64,000 nucleotides of DNA from Prevotellaceae bacterium MN60 (GTDB lineage: Bacteria; Bacteroidota; Bacteroidia; Bacteroidales; Bacteroidaceae): contig FZQZ01000013.1 of the NCBI GenBank assembly GCA_900199555.1, forward strand, positions 21,557 to 85,556, in the 5' to 3' direction. Both the position numbers and the translations under genes were made by a program. Below, piece by piece: positions 1 to 8,857 of the stretch. Below the pieces are notes generated by a model that saw only the letters and a program-made list of their open reading frames with translations, searched no databases and was not told where the DNA came from. The stretch's first letter is position 1; each line of letters opens with the position of its first letter.

Positions 1-931
1 TCTCGGTAGCTTTACGCAGATGTTCGGCACCCTCCTGCTGACGGTGGTACGACTCTACCATCTCGGTAATATTACGACCTGCCATAAAGATACCATCCAG
101 CTCACCCTCTGGAGTGCGGATAGGATTGATGGTAGATTCATAATACATCTTTCCTTTCAGTCCGAACTTATCCAGATGATAACGAGGATCTTTGTAGTGA
201 GCGAAATCAACAATAGCAGAGGTACGCGTACTCTCCAAGTCTGGTATCTCCACATCACCAAACATCGGGTTATTCTTCAGCAGGAAGTTATTATTCAATA
301 CGAAGTCGCGGTCTTTTACGCCAAATGCCTCACACGCTCTCTCGTTGATATCCCTCAGCACACCCTCGTGGTCATAATAAATCATATCCACCAAAGAGGT
401 ATTGAATACGGTATGATAGCGCATTAAGAGCTGGTTGACATATTCTATCCTGCGGTGCTCTTCCGTTACATCGTGCTGAATACCAATCACGCTTAATACT
501 CTGCCATGCTCGTCGTGTTCACTCACCGACAATGATATTTCATAGTGTCGGCGATAGTCACCATCTTTGGCATTGCTGAGCAAGGTTATCGTAGTCGTTT
601 TCTCCTTACCTTCACAGATATCATAGATAGCTGCACGCAGATTCTCATAATCATTCTGATCGAAGAACTGGGAGAATTCTATGGGATTATATTCCTGCTC
701 CATGCTACCCTCTTCCGACAGGAAATAATAGTGGCGATTGGCCAATACATATTTCCACACGCGCAGGCGACCAGTTCTCAGCACCAATGCCAGACGAGAG
801 TTCTGCTCGTTCAATGTAGTATTGTTGAACCGTTCGCGTTTCAGAAACACATGATTATAGTGATATAAGATAGCGATAGCAATCAACATTAATATCATTA
901 CGTAAACTACGCAATGGTTCAAGTCGAACAT
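1..931 (-). CDS. PAS-domain sensor histidine kinase (N-terminal part, runs off the window)
   Basis: Reading the minus strand from the ATG at 931 gives an open frame of about 310 residues that continues past position 1. Residues ~7-24 form one hydrophobic membrane segment, followed by a charged linker. Two PAS-like modules follow; the first ends in the motif 'VIGIQHDVTEEHRR' and the second in 'IFMAGRNITEMVES', the usual end of a PAC segment leading into a coiled linker. This layout is typical of Bacteroidales membrane-anchored sensor or hybrid kinases, but the kinase domain itself lies outside the window, so the output (kinase, cyclase or other) is inferred. It is divergent from frr and has its own TACCTTTG box at 1004-997. 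The signal is unknown. Confidence 0.75.
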   Translation of the reverse strand, partial: MFDLNHCVVYVMILMLIAIAILYHYNHVFLKRERFNNTTLNEQNSRLALVLRTGRLRVWKYVLANRHYYFLSEEGSMEQEYNPIEFSQFFDQNDYENLRAAIYDICEGKEKTTTITLLSNAKDGDYRRHYEISLSVSEHDEHGRVLSVIGIQHDVTEEHRRIEYVNQLLMRYHTVFNTSLVDMIYYDHEGVLRDINERACEAFGVKDRDFVLNNNFLLKNNPMFGDVEIPDLESTRTSAIVDFAHYKDPRYHLDKFGLKGKMYYESTINPIRTPEGELDGIFMAGRNITEMVESYHRQQEGAEHLRKATE

Positions 932-996
932 TGATATTGTATTTATTGCTAACTGGCACATACTAGATAGTAATATAATTTTCGGTTTTATGTAGG

Positions 997-1004
997 CAAA
1001 GGTA
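997..1004 (-). promoter_or_regulatory. -7 box of the PAS kinase gene
   Basis: The minus strand reads TACCTTTG here, matching the Bacteroidota -7 consensus TAnnTTTG, about 65 nt upstream of the ATG at 931. Confidence 0.6.
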
Positions 1005-1056
1005 TACAAATTATGGCACTTTACAAAATTTTTTTATGACTTTTTTTAAGAAATGG

Positions 1057-1088
1057 TTTGCGTACTCGGAAATTATGTCGTATCTTTG
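1057..1088 (+). promoter_or_regulatory. frr promoter
   Basis: TTTG at 1057-1060 and TATCTTTG at 1081-1088 with a 20-nt spacer match the Bacteroidota -33/-7 pair. The frr ATG follows 28 nt later. Confidence 0.7.
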
Positions 1089-1116
1089 TGGCAAAATCAC
1101 ACAAATAATATAGAAT

Positions 1117-1677
1117 ATGATAGACGTAAAAGAGACTTTATCTGCGGCTGAAGAGCGCATGCAAATGGCTGCCATGTACCTGGAAGAGGAACTGAGCCAT
1201 ATTCGTGCAGGCCGTGCCAACGTAGCCATCCTCGATGGTGTACGTGTAGAATCTTACGGATCAAGAGTCCCCTTGAACCAAGTTGCCAACATCTCTACTC
1301 CCGATGCTCGCACCATTGCCATCAAGCCTTGGGACAAGAAGATGATTCGCGACATTGAGAAGGCCATCATGGACTCTGATGTAGGTATCACTCCTGAGAA
1401 TAACGGTGAGATTATCCGCTTGGGTATTCCTCAGCCTACCGAGGAACGCCGTCGCGACTTGGTTAAGCAGTGCAACAAGATTGCCGAGAAAGCAAAGATT
1501 GAGGTTCGCAACGTACGTAGCGACATCAAGGAGAAGCTGAAGAAGGCTATCAAGGACGGCCTTTCAGAAGACCTTGAGAAGGATGCCGAGGGCGACCTGC
1601 AGAAGTTGCACGACAAGTACATCAAGAAGCTCGACGACTTGATGGAGGAGAAGAACAAGGAAATCATGACTGTGTAA
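1117..1677 (+). CDS. frr: Ribosome recycling factor
   Basis: This 186-residue protein has the normal length of RRF, which with EF-G splits the post-termination ribosome in the cytoplasm. Family hallmarks include '[21 protein letters not shown]' near residues 29-49 (part of the three-helix bundle plus the start of the small domain), '[16 protein letters not shown]', and '[19 protein letters not shown]'. The C-terminal half is charged and helical. The gene has its own promoter (1057-1088) and is followed 14 bp later by rsgA, so the two probably form an operon of ribosome maturation and recycling functions. Nothing is unusual in length or key residues. Confidence 0.97.
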   Translation: MIDVKETLSAAEERMQMAAMYLEEELSHIRAGRANVAILDGVRVESYGSRVPLNQVANISTPDARTIAIKPWDKKMIRDIEKAIMDSDVGITPENNGEIIRLGIPQPTEERRRDLVKQCNKIAEKAKIEVRNVRSDIKEKLKKAIKDGLSEDLEKDAEGDLQKLHDKYIKKLDDLMEEKNKEIMTV

Positions 1678-1691
1678 TAGACCATTCGCAA

Positions 1692-2642
1692 TTGAAAGGA
1701 CTAGTCATTAAGAATACTGGAAGCTGGTACACCGTCCTAATGGACGATGGCCAGCTCCTTGACTGTAAGGTGAAGGGCAATTTCCGCATCAAGGGAATAC
1801 GCTCTACAAATCCAGTGGCTGTGGGCGACCGCGTTACAGTAGGCGAAGGTAATTGGATTACGGAGATTGAAGATCGCCGCAACTATATTATCCGCAAGAG
1901 TATCAACCTGTCGAAGCAGAGCCACATCCTTGCGGCAAATGTCGATCAGGCCATGCTCATCGTCACGGTCAGCAAACCTGAGACCTCTACCACCTTTATT
2001 GATCGCTTCCTGGCATCAGCAGAGGCCTATCGTGTTCCCGTTATCCTTATATTTAATAAAAGAGATATCTTGGACGAAGACGAGCAGCGCCTGCAGCAGA
2101 TGATGAAAGAGCTCTACGAGACGATAGGCTACGAATGCCATGTAGTCTCGGCAGGAACAGGCGAAGGCGTAGAAGCTTTGCGCCCATTGCTGGAAGGAAA
2201 GATTACCCTACTCAGCGGAAACAGTGGTGTCGGCAAGTCAACACTCATCAATCGCTTGGTACCTCATGCCAACCAGCGCACTGCCGAGATTAGCGATGCC
2301 CACCAGACAGGTATGCATACCACCACTTTCTCGGAGATGATTCCACTCACTACCGAGGCGCTCGACAGCACTGCTGTCCATACGCACTCATGGCTTATCG
2401 ACACTCCGGGCATCAAAGGCTTCGGCACATTTGACATGGAGCGCGAAGAACTCACAAGCTACTTCAAGGAGATATTCGAGTTCTCCAAACAGTGTAAATT
2501 CTCCGACTGCACGCATACCCACGAACCAGGCTGTGCCGTGCTGAAAGCCGTAGAAGACCACTACATCGCACAAAGTCGTTATCAGTCGTATCTTTCCATG
2601 CTCGACGATAAAGACGAGAACAAATACAGAGAAGCCTACTGA
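1692..2642 (+). CDS. rsgA: Ribosome small-subunit biogenesis GTPase RsgA
   Basis: A 316-residue circularly permuted GTPase that acts in late 30S maturation. The order is an N-terminal OB fold (1-80), the G domain with G4 'NKRD' ahead of the P-loop 'GNSGVGKST' and 'DTPG', then a C-terminal zinc knuckle with Cys-x5-Cys-x-His-x5-Cys spacing ('[14 protein letters not shown]'). I chose the TTG at 1692 as start because '[13 protein letters not shown]' is the usual N-terminus of Bacteroidales RsgA; the first in-frame ATG (1740) would cut into the OB fold. It lies 14 bp downstream of frr. Its stop codon sits inside the terminator hairpin. Confidence 0.95.
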   Translation: MKGLVIKNTGSWYTVLMDDGQLLDCKVKGNFRIKGIRSTNPVAVGDRVTVGEGNWITEIEDRRNYIIRKSINLSKQSHILAANVDQAMLIVTVSKPETSTTFIDRFLASAEAYRVPVILIFNKRDILDEDEQRLQQMMKELYETIGYECHVVSAGTGEGVEALRPLLEGKITLLSGNSGVGKSTLINRLVPHANQRTAEISDAHQTGMHTTTFSEMIPLTTEALDSTAVHTHSWLIDTPGIKGFGTFDMEREELTSYFKEIFEFSKQCKFSDCTHTHEPGCAVLKAVEDHYIAQSRYQSYLSMLDDKDENKYREAY

Positions 2643-2669
2643 TTGATTACCCAGTAGGTTTCTTTTTTA
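2633..2669 (+). terminator. Terminator overlapping the rsgA stop codon
   Basis: CCTACTG (2635-2641) pairs with CAGTAGG (2652-2658) and is followed by a T-rich run. The left arm includes the first two bases of the rsgA stop codon. Confidence 0.75.
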
Positions 2670-2676
2670 TTCTTAC

Positions 2677-2706
2677 TTGCATATTCAATATTTTTTTGTA
2701 CCTTTG
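2677..2706 (+). promoter_or_regulatory. mnmA promoter, almost no leader
   Basis: TTG at 2677-2679, a 19-nt spacer and TACCTTTG at 2699-2706. The mnmA ATG is at 2712, only 5 nt after the -7 box, so the transcript should be leaderless or nearly so. Confidence 0.65.
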
Positions 2707-2711
2707 CACCC

Positions 2712-3785
2712 ATGAATCTACAAGATAAGAAAATAGCAGTATTGCTTTCTGGCGGCGTTGACTCATCCGTGGTGCTCTATGAACTAGTGCGTCAGGGACT
2801 GCAACCCGACTGTTTCTATATCAAGATAGGTCCAGAAGAGGAGGAAGAATGGGATTGCTCGTCAGAGGAAGACCTGGAGATGGCCACTGCTGTCAGTCAT
2901 AAGTATGGCTGCAAGTTGGAGGTTATCGATTGCCATCAGGAGTATTGGGATCAAGTTACCAAATACACCATGGACAAGGTACGTGCCGGACTGACTCCCA
3001 ATCCCGACGTCATGTGTAACAGACTGATTAAGTTTGGTGCCTTCGACGAGAAACGAGGACACGATTACGACTTGATTGCCACAGGTCATTATGCTCAGAC
3101 AGAGGTAGATGAAGAGGGGCGTAAATGGCTTTGCACCAGTCCTGACCCCGTGAAAGACCAGACCGACTTTCTGGCTCAGATTTACGACTGGCAACTGAAG
3201 AAAGCCTTCTTCCCCATTGGTCACATGATGAAAGAAGAGGTTCGCGAGATAGCAGAGCGCGAACATCTGGTTAATGCCAAGCGCAAAGACTCGCAAGGCA
3301 TCTGCTTTCTTGGCAAGATTAACTACAACGACTATATCCGCCGCTATCTCGGCGAAAAGGCTGGCGATGTGCTTGAATTAGAAACAGGCAAGAAGATTGG
3401 TCAGCATCGTGGCTTATGGTTCCATACCATCGGCCAGCGTCATGGCTTAGGATTCGGTGGTGGTCCTTGGTTTGTAGTGAAGAAAGACATGAAGACAAAC
3501 ATTCTTTATGTCAGCAAGGGCTATGACCCACAGACCGCCTACAAGCAGGAGTTTAAGGTAAAGGATTTCCATACGCTGACAGCTCCACTGCCCCTAAATG
3601 CGGAGGTTACTTTCAAGATTCGCCATACCCCAGAATACCACCCTGCCACCATCGAACCAACAGGCGATGGAGAGTTTATTGTTCACTCTTCAAAACCCAT
3701 TCATGGTGTCGCCCCCGGTCAGTTCTGCGTGGTTTACGATCAGCAGCATCATCGTTGCTACGGAAGTGGTGAAATAACCCTCTAA
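2712..3785 (+). CDS. mnmA: tRNA-specific 2-thiouridylase MnmA
   Basis: A 357-residue enzyme that puts sulfur on U34 of tRNAs for Lys, Glu and Gln, using ATP and a persulfide relay. The PP-loop motif 'LSGGVDSS' lies at residues ~13-20. The catalytic pair is visible as the Cys in 'NPDVMCNRLIKF' (~99) and the Cys in 'SQGICFLGK' (~199). The C-terminal third is the usual beta-barrel. The start at 2712 gives the expected N-terminus and places the ATG just after the promoter. Length and key residues are normal. It has its own promoter and is separated from rsgA by a terminator. Confidence 0.96.
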   Translation: MNLQDKKIAVLLSGGVDSSVVLYELVRQGLQPDCFYIKIGPEEEEEWDCSSEEDLEMATAVSHKYGCKLEVIDCHQEYWDQVTKYTMDKVRAGLTPNPDVMCNRLIKFGAFDEKRGHDYDLIATGHYAQTEVDEEGRKWLCTSPDPVKDQTDFLAQIYDWQLKKAFFPIGHMMKEEVREIAEREHLVNAKRKDSQGICFLGKINYNDYIRRYLGEKAGDVLELETGKKIGQHRGLWFHTIGQRHGLGFGGGPWFVVKKDMKTNILYVSKGYDPQTAYKQEFKVKDFHTLTAPLPLNAEVTFKIRHTPEYHPATIEPTGDGEFIVHSSKPIHGVAPGQFCVVYDQQHHRCYGSGEITL

Positions 3786-3846
3786 GCTTTCGTATTATTA
3801 TACATTTTGATGTAATTCATAAGTTTTTTCTCATTTTTTTCGGATT

Positions 3847-3881
3847 TTTGTTGGTGGAATGAGATATTATGCATATCTTTG
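3847..3881 (+). promoter_or_regulatory. Promoter of the 36-residue gene
   Basis: TATCTTTG at 3874-3881 with TTTG (3847-3850) or TTG (3851-3853) upstream. The small ORF starts 66 nt downstream. Confidence 0.55.
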
Positions 3882-3947
3882 CATCGGAAATGAGAAATAA
3901 CTAGTGTATAATAAAAAAATTACTAAAGCTATATGGAGGGACTAACT

Positions 3948-4058
3948 ATGAAAACCCAACAACAATTGATCTACAATCAAGAAGATTACGAACTGGACAA
4001 CCAGTACAATGACGACAATCGCTATCAACGCGAGAACTCAAGTATTTGGTACACCTGA
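3948..4058 (+). CDS. Free-standing small protein, 36 residues, unknown
   Basis: ATG at 3948 to TGA at 4056-4058 encodes 36 residues starting MKTQQQLIYNQ and ending SSIWYT. It is strongly polar, with many Gln, Asn, Asp and Tyr and no membrane segment. It carries the signs of a real gene: a -7 box at 3874-3881, an unusually good Shine-Dalgarno GGAGGG 8 nt before the ATG (rare in this phylum), and a strong intrinsic terminator 21 nt after the stop. Fourteen of the 36 codons are NAY (Tyr, Asn, Asp), so a leader-peptide role is conceivable, but the terminator separates it from the next gene. I do not recognise the family. Confidence 0.6.
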   Translation: MKTQQQLIYNQEDYELDNQYNDDNRYQRENSSIWYT

Positions 4059-4079
4059 AACTAGGAAAAGAAAAAAAAT

Positions 4080-4113
4080 ACCGTGTCAGCAAGGTCTGGC
4101 ACGGTTTTTTTAT
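4080..4113 (+). terminator. Intrinsic terminator of the 36-residue gene
   Basis: ACCGTGTCAG (4080-4089) and CTGGCACGGT (4096-4105) form a 10-bp stem with one G-U pair and a 6-nt loop, followed by seven T. Confidence 0.88.
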
Positions 4114-4153
4114 TTTTTCCTCCCAATTATTTTTTTATTATTTCTTTTTTCAC

Positions 4154-4245
4154 TACCTTTGCCCAGTAAAATGGGCGAAAATACTTACGCTCGACAAAAA
4201 AAAGAAAAATTTCTTTTGTTTTGTGCTCTCTAAATCGTACCTTTG
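4154..4245 (+). promoter_or_regulatory. Composite tandem promoter module (copy 1)
   Basis: A first TACCTTTG (4154-4161) runs into a small hairpin GCCCA-GTAAAA-TGGGC (4161-4176). After it come 'TACTTACGCTCGAC', an A-rich run, TTTG (4215-4218), 19 nt and a second TACCTTTG (4238-4245). The same order recurs at 43510-43624 and, in part, at 62521-62617. Confidence 0.6.
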
Positions 4246-4250
4246 CACGT

Positions 4251-4844
4251 ATGAATGATACCAAATGGAGTGAAAATGTAATCCTTGTCGACGCAGACTA
4301 TGTAGACAAGGTAGCGTTTGATATGATTGTTAACTTCGAGCGCATGCTAGGGCGCCGTATTCCACAAGCTGACATAGCACAATGGATGGAGTATATAGCA
4401 CTGGATGGTGGCCTTCGACCACTCGCTGATGCCAACACCGAGAGAAGCATACAAACAGTATTGTTGTATCAACAGCCCCAGATGAAGAACTTCCTGCCGG
4501 GAGCTTTCAGTGAGCTAGACGGCAAGGCTTTCTCAGGACGTTTGGGAGAGTTTCTGATAAGCAGTGTCAAGGTAGAAGAGATGGTGACCAAAGATGATTT
4601 ATTCATCGACTCGCTGCAAATCATTGCCAATGCTGCTGAAGTAAAGAGACTGATGGTGATTGCCGACACCGACCACATATATAATAAGGTACGCGACGCC
4701 CTGCGCCAAGCCGACCCAGACAAGCATATCACGGTATTTACCATGCAGCCCATGCAGGGCGGTGACTATCGTCAGGAGATTCTGGGCTATTCGCTCATGG
4801 CAGCCCTCGGCATCAAGTCAGAAGAGCTCAATGCCCTATCATAA
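4251..4844 (+). CDS. Conserved-looking hypothetical protein, possible PIN/NYN-like fold
   Basis: With the ATG at 4251 this is a 197-residue soluble protein. An upstream in-frame start is excluded because it lies inside the promoter, whose -7 box ends only 5 nt before 4251, so the mRNA is probably leaderless. The N-terminus has 'VILVDADYVDKVAFDMI' and a later strand reads 'RLMVIADTDHIY'. Acidic residues at strand ends are reminiscent of PIN/NYN nucleases, but this is a weak inference and no full catalytic set can be assigned. It sits 40 bp before the polyamine enzyme gene with no terminator between them, so the two are probably co-transcribed. Confidence 0.6.
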   Translation: MNDTKWSENVILVDADYVDKVAFDMIVNFERMLGRRIPQADIAQWMEYIALDGGLRPLADANTERSIQTVLLYQQPQMKNFLPGAFSELDGKAFSGRLGEFLISSVKVEEMVTKDDLFIDSLQIIANAAEVKRLMVIADTDHIYNKVRDALRQADPDKHITVFTMQPMQGGDYRQEILGYSLMAALGIKSEELNALS

Positions 4845-4884
4845 CAACAAAGTAACGAAATAACGAAAAAAAATATAATAACAA

Positions 4885-6123
4885 ATGTCAAGAGTATTAA
4901 TGATTGGCGCCGGAGGCGTCGCAACTGTTGCAGCGTTCAAGATTGCACAGAACGCTGACGTATTTACGGAGTTTATGATTGCAAGCCGCCGCAAGGCGAA
5001 GTGCGACAAGATTGTAGCCGACATTCACAAGGCTGGCTACAAGTTGGACATCAAGACCGCTCAGGTGGATGCCGATGATGTAGAGCAGCTGAAGGCCCTC
5101 TTCAGCGACTACAAGCCCGAATTGGTTATTAACCTTGCCCTCCCCTATCAGGACTTGACCATTATGGACGCTTGTCTGGCATGTGGTTGCAACTATCTTG
5201 ACACTGCCAACTATGAGCCCAAGGACGAGGCACACTTTGAATATTCATGGCAATGGGCTTATCGCGACCGTTTCCGCGAGGCTGGTCTGACAGCTATTCT
5301 CGGTTGTGGTTTCGACCCAGGCGTAACAAGTATCTATACTGCGTATGCCGCTAAGCATCATTTCAACGAGATTCAGTATCTGGATATCGTTGACTGTAAC
5401 GCTGGCGACCACCATAAGGCATTTGCCACCAACTTCAACCCCGAGATTAACATCCGCGAGATTACCCAGAAGGGACTCTATTGGGAAGATGGCAAGTGGG
5501 TAGAGACCGAACCACTGGAGATTCACAAAGACCTCAACTATCCTAACATCGGTCCTCGCGACAGCTATCTGTTGCACCACGAGGAGATTGAGAGCCTTGT
5601 CATCAACTATCCTACCATCAAGCGTGCTCGCTTCTGGATGACCTTCGGTCAGCAGTATCTGAAGCACCTCGAAGTCATTCAGAACATCGGCATGAGCCGT
5701 ATTGACGAGGTAGAGTATGAAGCACCTCTGGCTGATGGTACTGGTACTGCCAAGGTAAAGATTGTTCCTCTGCAGTTCCTCAAGGCCGTACTGCCTAATC
5801 CTCAGGATTTGGGTGAGAACTACGAAGGCGAGACCTCTATCGGTTGCCGCATCCGTGGTATCGGTAAGGATGGCAAGGAGCATACCTATTATGTATATAA
5901 CAACTGCTCACACCGTGCCGCCTACGAGGAGACAGGTATGCAGGGCGTATCATACACCACTGGTGTACCTGCCATGATTGGTGCCATGATGTTCTGCAAG
6001 GGTCTTTGGAAGAAGCCCGGTGTATTCAATGTCGAGGAGTTCGATCCCGATCCATTCATGGAGCAGCTCAACAAGCAAGGTCTGCCTTGGCATGAGATTC
6101 ACGATGGTGACTTAGAGTTGTAA
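4885..6123 (+). CDS. Saccharopine-dehydrogenase-family carboxy(nor)spermidine synthase
   Basis: A 412-residue NAD(P)H-dependent enzyme. The N-terminal Rossmann fold begins 'VLMIGAGGVATVAAFKIA' with the GxGGV nucleotide motif, followed by the saccharopine-dehydrogenase C-terminal domain ('GCGFDPGVTSIYTAYAAKHHF', 'TFGQQYLKHLEVIQNIGM'). In this subfamily the enzyme condenses aspartate semialdehyde with a diamine to carboxy(nor)spermidine, the Bacteroidales route to spermidine; the decarboxylase is not in this window. It lies downstream of the 4251 gene and 18 bp upstream of recA, so recA may be partly transcribed from the same promoter. Alternative: a lysine-pathway saccharopine dehydrogenase, which I consider less likely. 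Confidence 0.85.
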   Translation: MSRVLMIGAGGVATVAAFKIAQNADVFTEFMIASRRKAKCDKIVADIHKAGYKLDIKTAQVDADDVEQLKALFSDYKPELVINLALPYQDLTIMDACLACGCNYLDTANYEPKDEAHFEYSWQWAYRDRFREAGLTAILGCGFDPGVTSIYTAYAAKHHFNEIQYLDIVDCNAGDHHKAFATNFNPEINIREITQKGLYWEDGKWVETEPLEIHKDLNYPNIGPRDSYLLHHEEIESLVINYPTIKRARFWMTFGQQYLKHLEVIQNIGMSRIDEVEYEAPLADGTGTAKVKIVPLQFLKAVLPNPQDLGENYEGETSIGCRIRGIGKDGKEHTYYVYNNCSHRAAYEETGMQGVSYTTGVPAMIGAMMFCKGLWKKPGVFNVEEFDPDPFMEQLNKQGLPWHEIHDGDLEL

Positions 6124-6141
6124 ACTACAATAAAACAAAAT

Positions 6142-7167
6142 ATGGCAAAGAAAGAAGAAACAGCGCAGCTTACTCCTCAACAGGAGAAGATGAAAGCCCT
6201 GCAGGCTGCCATGGCAAAGATCGAGAAAGACTTTGGTAAAGGCAGTATCATGAAGATGGGCGATGAGAAAATCGAAAATGTGGATGTGATTCCCACCGGT
6301 TCGATAGGTCTGAATGCCGCATTAGGCGTAGGCGGTTATCCCAAGGGACGCATCATCGAGATTTACGGTCCCGAGTCTTCTGGTAAGACAACCTTGGCCA
6401 TCCACGCCATTGCTGAGTGTCAGAAGAATGGTGGTATTGCAGCCTTCATCGATGCCGAGCATGCCTTCGACCGCTTCTATGCCGAGAAGCTGGGCGTAGA
6501 TATTAACAACCTCTATATCTCTCAGCCCGACAATGGTGAGCAGGCTTTGGAGATTGCCGACCAGTTGATTCGCTCTAGCGCTATCGACATTCTGGTAGTT
6601 GACTCTGTTGCTGCCCTGACTCCTAAGAAGGAGATTGAGGGCGACATGGGCGACTCTGCCGTTGGTCTGCACGCTCGTCTGATGTCACAGGCACTACGCA
6701 AGCTGACTGGTACCATTGCCAAGACCAATACCACCTGCATCTTCATCAACCAGTTGCGCGAGAAGATTGGTGTAATGTTTGGCAATCCTGAGACCACCAC
6801 TGGTGGTAACGCCCTGAAGTTCTACGCGTCTGTACGTCTGGACATCCGCAAGGTAACCAACATCAAGGATGGTGACGACATCATTGGTAGTCAGGTTCGC
6901 GTGAAGGTAGTAAAGAACAAGGTTGCTCCTCCTTTCCGCAAGGCCGAGTTTGAGATTACCTTCGGTGAGGGTATCTCTAAGATTGGCGAGATTGTGGATC
7001 TAGGTGTAGAATTCGAGATTATCAAGAAGAGCGGTTCTTGGTTCAGCTACGGAGATTCTAAGCTGGCTCAGGGACGCGATGCGGTGAAGGCTTTGCTGAA
7101 AGACAACCCCGAACTCTGCGAGGAGTTGGAGGCAAAGATTATGCAAGCCCTCTCTGACAAAGCATAA
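6142..7167 (+). CDS. recA: Recombinase RecA
   Basis: A 341-residue RecA of standard length, the ATP-dependent strand-exchange protein and SOS coprotease. The P-loop 'GPESSGKTT' lies near residues 75-83 and Walker B '[13 protein letters not shown]' near 148-160. '[13 protein letters not shown]' leads into loop L1, and '[20 protein letters not shown]' covers the L2 DNA-binding loop. The N-terminal helix (~residues 13-40, containing '[20 protein letters not shown]') is complete. No LexA-type operator was recognised upstream. A strong hairpin terminator follows the stop. Confidence 0.98.
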   Translation: MAKKEETAQLTPQQEKMKALQAAMAKIEKDFGKGSIMKMGDEKIENVDVIPTGSIGLNAALGVGGYPKGRIIEIYGPESSGKTTLAIHAIAECQKNGGIAAFIDAEHAFDRFYAEKLGVDINNLYISQPDNGEQALEIADQLIRSSAIDILVVDSVAALTPKKEIEGDMGDSAVGLHARLMSQALRKLTGTIAKTNTTCIFINQLREKIGVMFGNPETTTGGNALKFYASVRLDIRKVTNIKDGDDIIGSQVRVKVVKNKVAPPFRKAEFEITFGEGISKIGEIVDLGVEFEIIKKSGSWFSYGDSKLAQGRDAVKALLKDNPELCEELEAKIMQALSDKA

Positions 7168-7189
7168 CGCAAGATATATGTTATAAAGA

Positions 7190-7219
7190 AATAAGGTGAG
7201 AATTGCTTCTCACCTTATT
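7190..7219. terminator. Bidirectional terminator between recA and the 7236 gene
   Basis: A perfect 13-bp stem AATAAGGTGAGAA / TTCTCACCTTATT with a TTGC loop, flanked by T-rich sequence on the + side and A-rich sequence on the other side. It sits between two convergent genes. Confidence 0.88.
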
Positions 7220-7235
7220 TTTATTGCTTCACAAT

Positions 7236-8690
7236 TTATTCTTTTATCTTTATCTCTTCTAACGGAGTGGCGTTTCTCATCATCATACCCCTTGCATTTC
7301 TTGCATTCTGGGTGGCCTTATTCTTGAGCGCCTTAGAAAGATTGATGGTCGACTCTGTTGCCTTGCGGGCTTTCGCATGTACCACGTGGCCCTGCTTCTC
7401 GTCAAACCATACATCCAAAATAACGTCGTTCGAACGAGCATACATCCACATCTCGTTACCCTCAGCATCGTGAGTCTTATCAAACGGCTCACCCATTGCC
7501 ATCTCTACCTCATCCTTTGTCATGCCAGGAATCACACGACCTTCACGGATGGCAGCACGCGTCTCCTTACTAGTGCTTCGAGCTTCACCTTCACCCATAC
7601 CAAACGTATAGCCGAAGAAATCCTCACGCAAGTTCTCATCACCACTGGGCAGGTCGTCCTCCGAGAATACCACATCTTTATAATAGATACGGCGACTCTC
7701 CACCTCGCGCAGAGTCAGCGTATAGTATTTTGAGTTCTGGATAGGCGTAATCTCGTCGATGATAAAGCCCGAGAAGCGTGGCACCCTGATGTCACGTAAC
7801 TTACCAGAGCCCTTACTGCTCATGCTGACAACATATTTGGTATGTACCACCTTGTTCAGATACTCTCTGATATTCGCCGATACCGACATATTGGCACCCA
7901 TAAACTCAAAAGAGCCTGCAAAGAGGAATCTCTCCTTATCTAACGAGAACTCGTCATCGCGCATGCCGCTATTGGTCTTCGACATCGCCACATTCTGATA
8001 GAACTGGTTACCAATCTCGTCCTCCACGATAATCTTGACGGGATATGAACGAGTGCCCACACCCACGGCCTTCACCGTCACCAGCATATTCTTATCCACT
8101 GTTACCTCACGATAGCCATCGCCATCATATTCAGTATCTACGCGGAACGTCTGCGTACGTGTCAGCAGTGGCTGGTCTATCAGCACCTCGCGCGCCTTAT
8201 CCACATCACCCAGATATGCCAGTGTTGGCACACCCATCTTACTGTAGCAATAGTCTTCAAAGGTACCGTTGGGCAATTCGTAATAGTAACGTTTGAAGTC
8301 GTCTTCGCAAGAGAACAGCACATGCACTCTGCCATTAGGCAATGTCTCATGCCCTCTATATACCATTATCTTATGGCGCAGCAGTCCACTGCTCACCTCA
8401 CGGTCTGTCACCGCGTCGTGAAAAGTATTCACCAACAGGTCATACTTCTCCGGTATCACCATAAAGCGCATACCCTCCTTCCAGTCACACATGCTGTAGA
8501 AGCGGAAGTTCTTACCCATGAAGTCCGTGGCGTCTTCTTCCTCCTCCTCTTCTTCCTCCTGCTGACCATTTGTCACAGTCATTGCAACCGTTTTCTTCAC
8601 GCCTTTCGTCTTCACGATATATGGATTGTCCTGTGCCATGACAGTTGTCACGCCCAGCACCATCCCTGCTATCAATAGTAATCTTTTCAT
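7236..8690 (-). CDS. Secreted protein with poly-Glu tract and BamE/SmpA-like C-terminus
   Basis: 484 residues with a clear signal peptide (cleavage expected after 'GVTTVMAQ', residue ~20). A run of eight Glu follows at residues ~46-53. The middle (60-380) is beta-rich and unassigned. Residues ~395-445 read 'VIPGMTKDEVEMAMGEPFD' then 'GNEMWMYARSNDVILDVWFD', the pattern of BamE/SmpA-like domains (a G-M-T-x-x-E-V-x-x-x-x-G-x-P turn). It is probably exported to the periplasm or outer membrane; there is no lipobox Cys. Convergent with recA and divergent from dnaK. Function unknown. Confidence 0.75.
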   Translation of the reverse strand: MKRLLLIAGMVLGVTTVMAQDNPYIVKTKGVKKTVAMTVTNGQQEEEEEEEEDATDFMGKNFRFYSMCDWKEGMRFMVIPEKYDLLVNTFHDAVTDREVSSGLLRHKIMVYRGHETLPNGRVHVLFSCEDDFKRYYYELPNGTFEDYCYSKMGVPTLAYLGDVDKAREVLIDQPLLTRTQTFRVDTEYDGDGYREVTVDKNMLVTVKAVGVGTRSYPVKIIVEDEIGNQFYQNVAMSKTNSGMRDDEFSLDKERFLFAGSFEFMGANMSVSANIREYLNKVVHTKYVVSMSSKGSGKLRDIRVPRFSGFIIDEITPIQNSKYYTLTLREVESRRIYYKDVVFSEDDLPSGDENLREDFFGYTFGMGEGEARSTSKETRAAIREGRVIPGMTKDEVEMAMGEPFDKTHDAEGNEMWMYARSNDVILDVWFDEKQGHVVHAKARKATESTINLSKALKNKATQNARNARGMMMRNATPLEEIKIKE

Positions 8691-8857
8691 GTTGATGACG
8701 TATCTATAGTTCTACGATTATTGCGCAAAGATACGAATAATTTTTTATACTTGTGTCAAAATGGCATTATAATATTCATAAAAATATGTTTTGGCATACG
8801 CTTTGCTATCTTGTTACTGACAATTTTTGCATATTAATAATAAAAAAGATAAAGATT

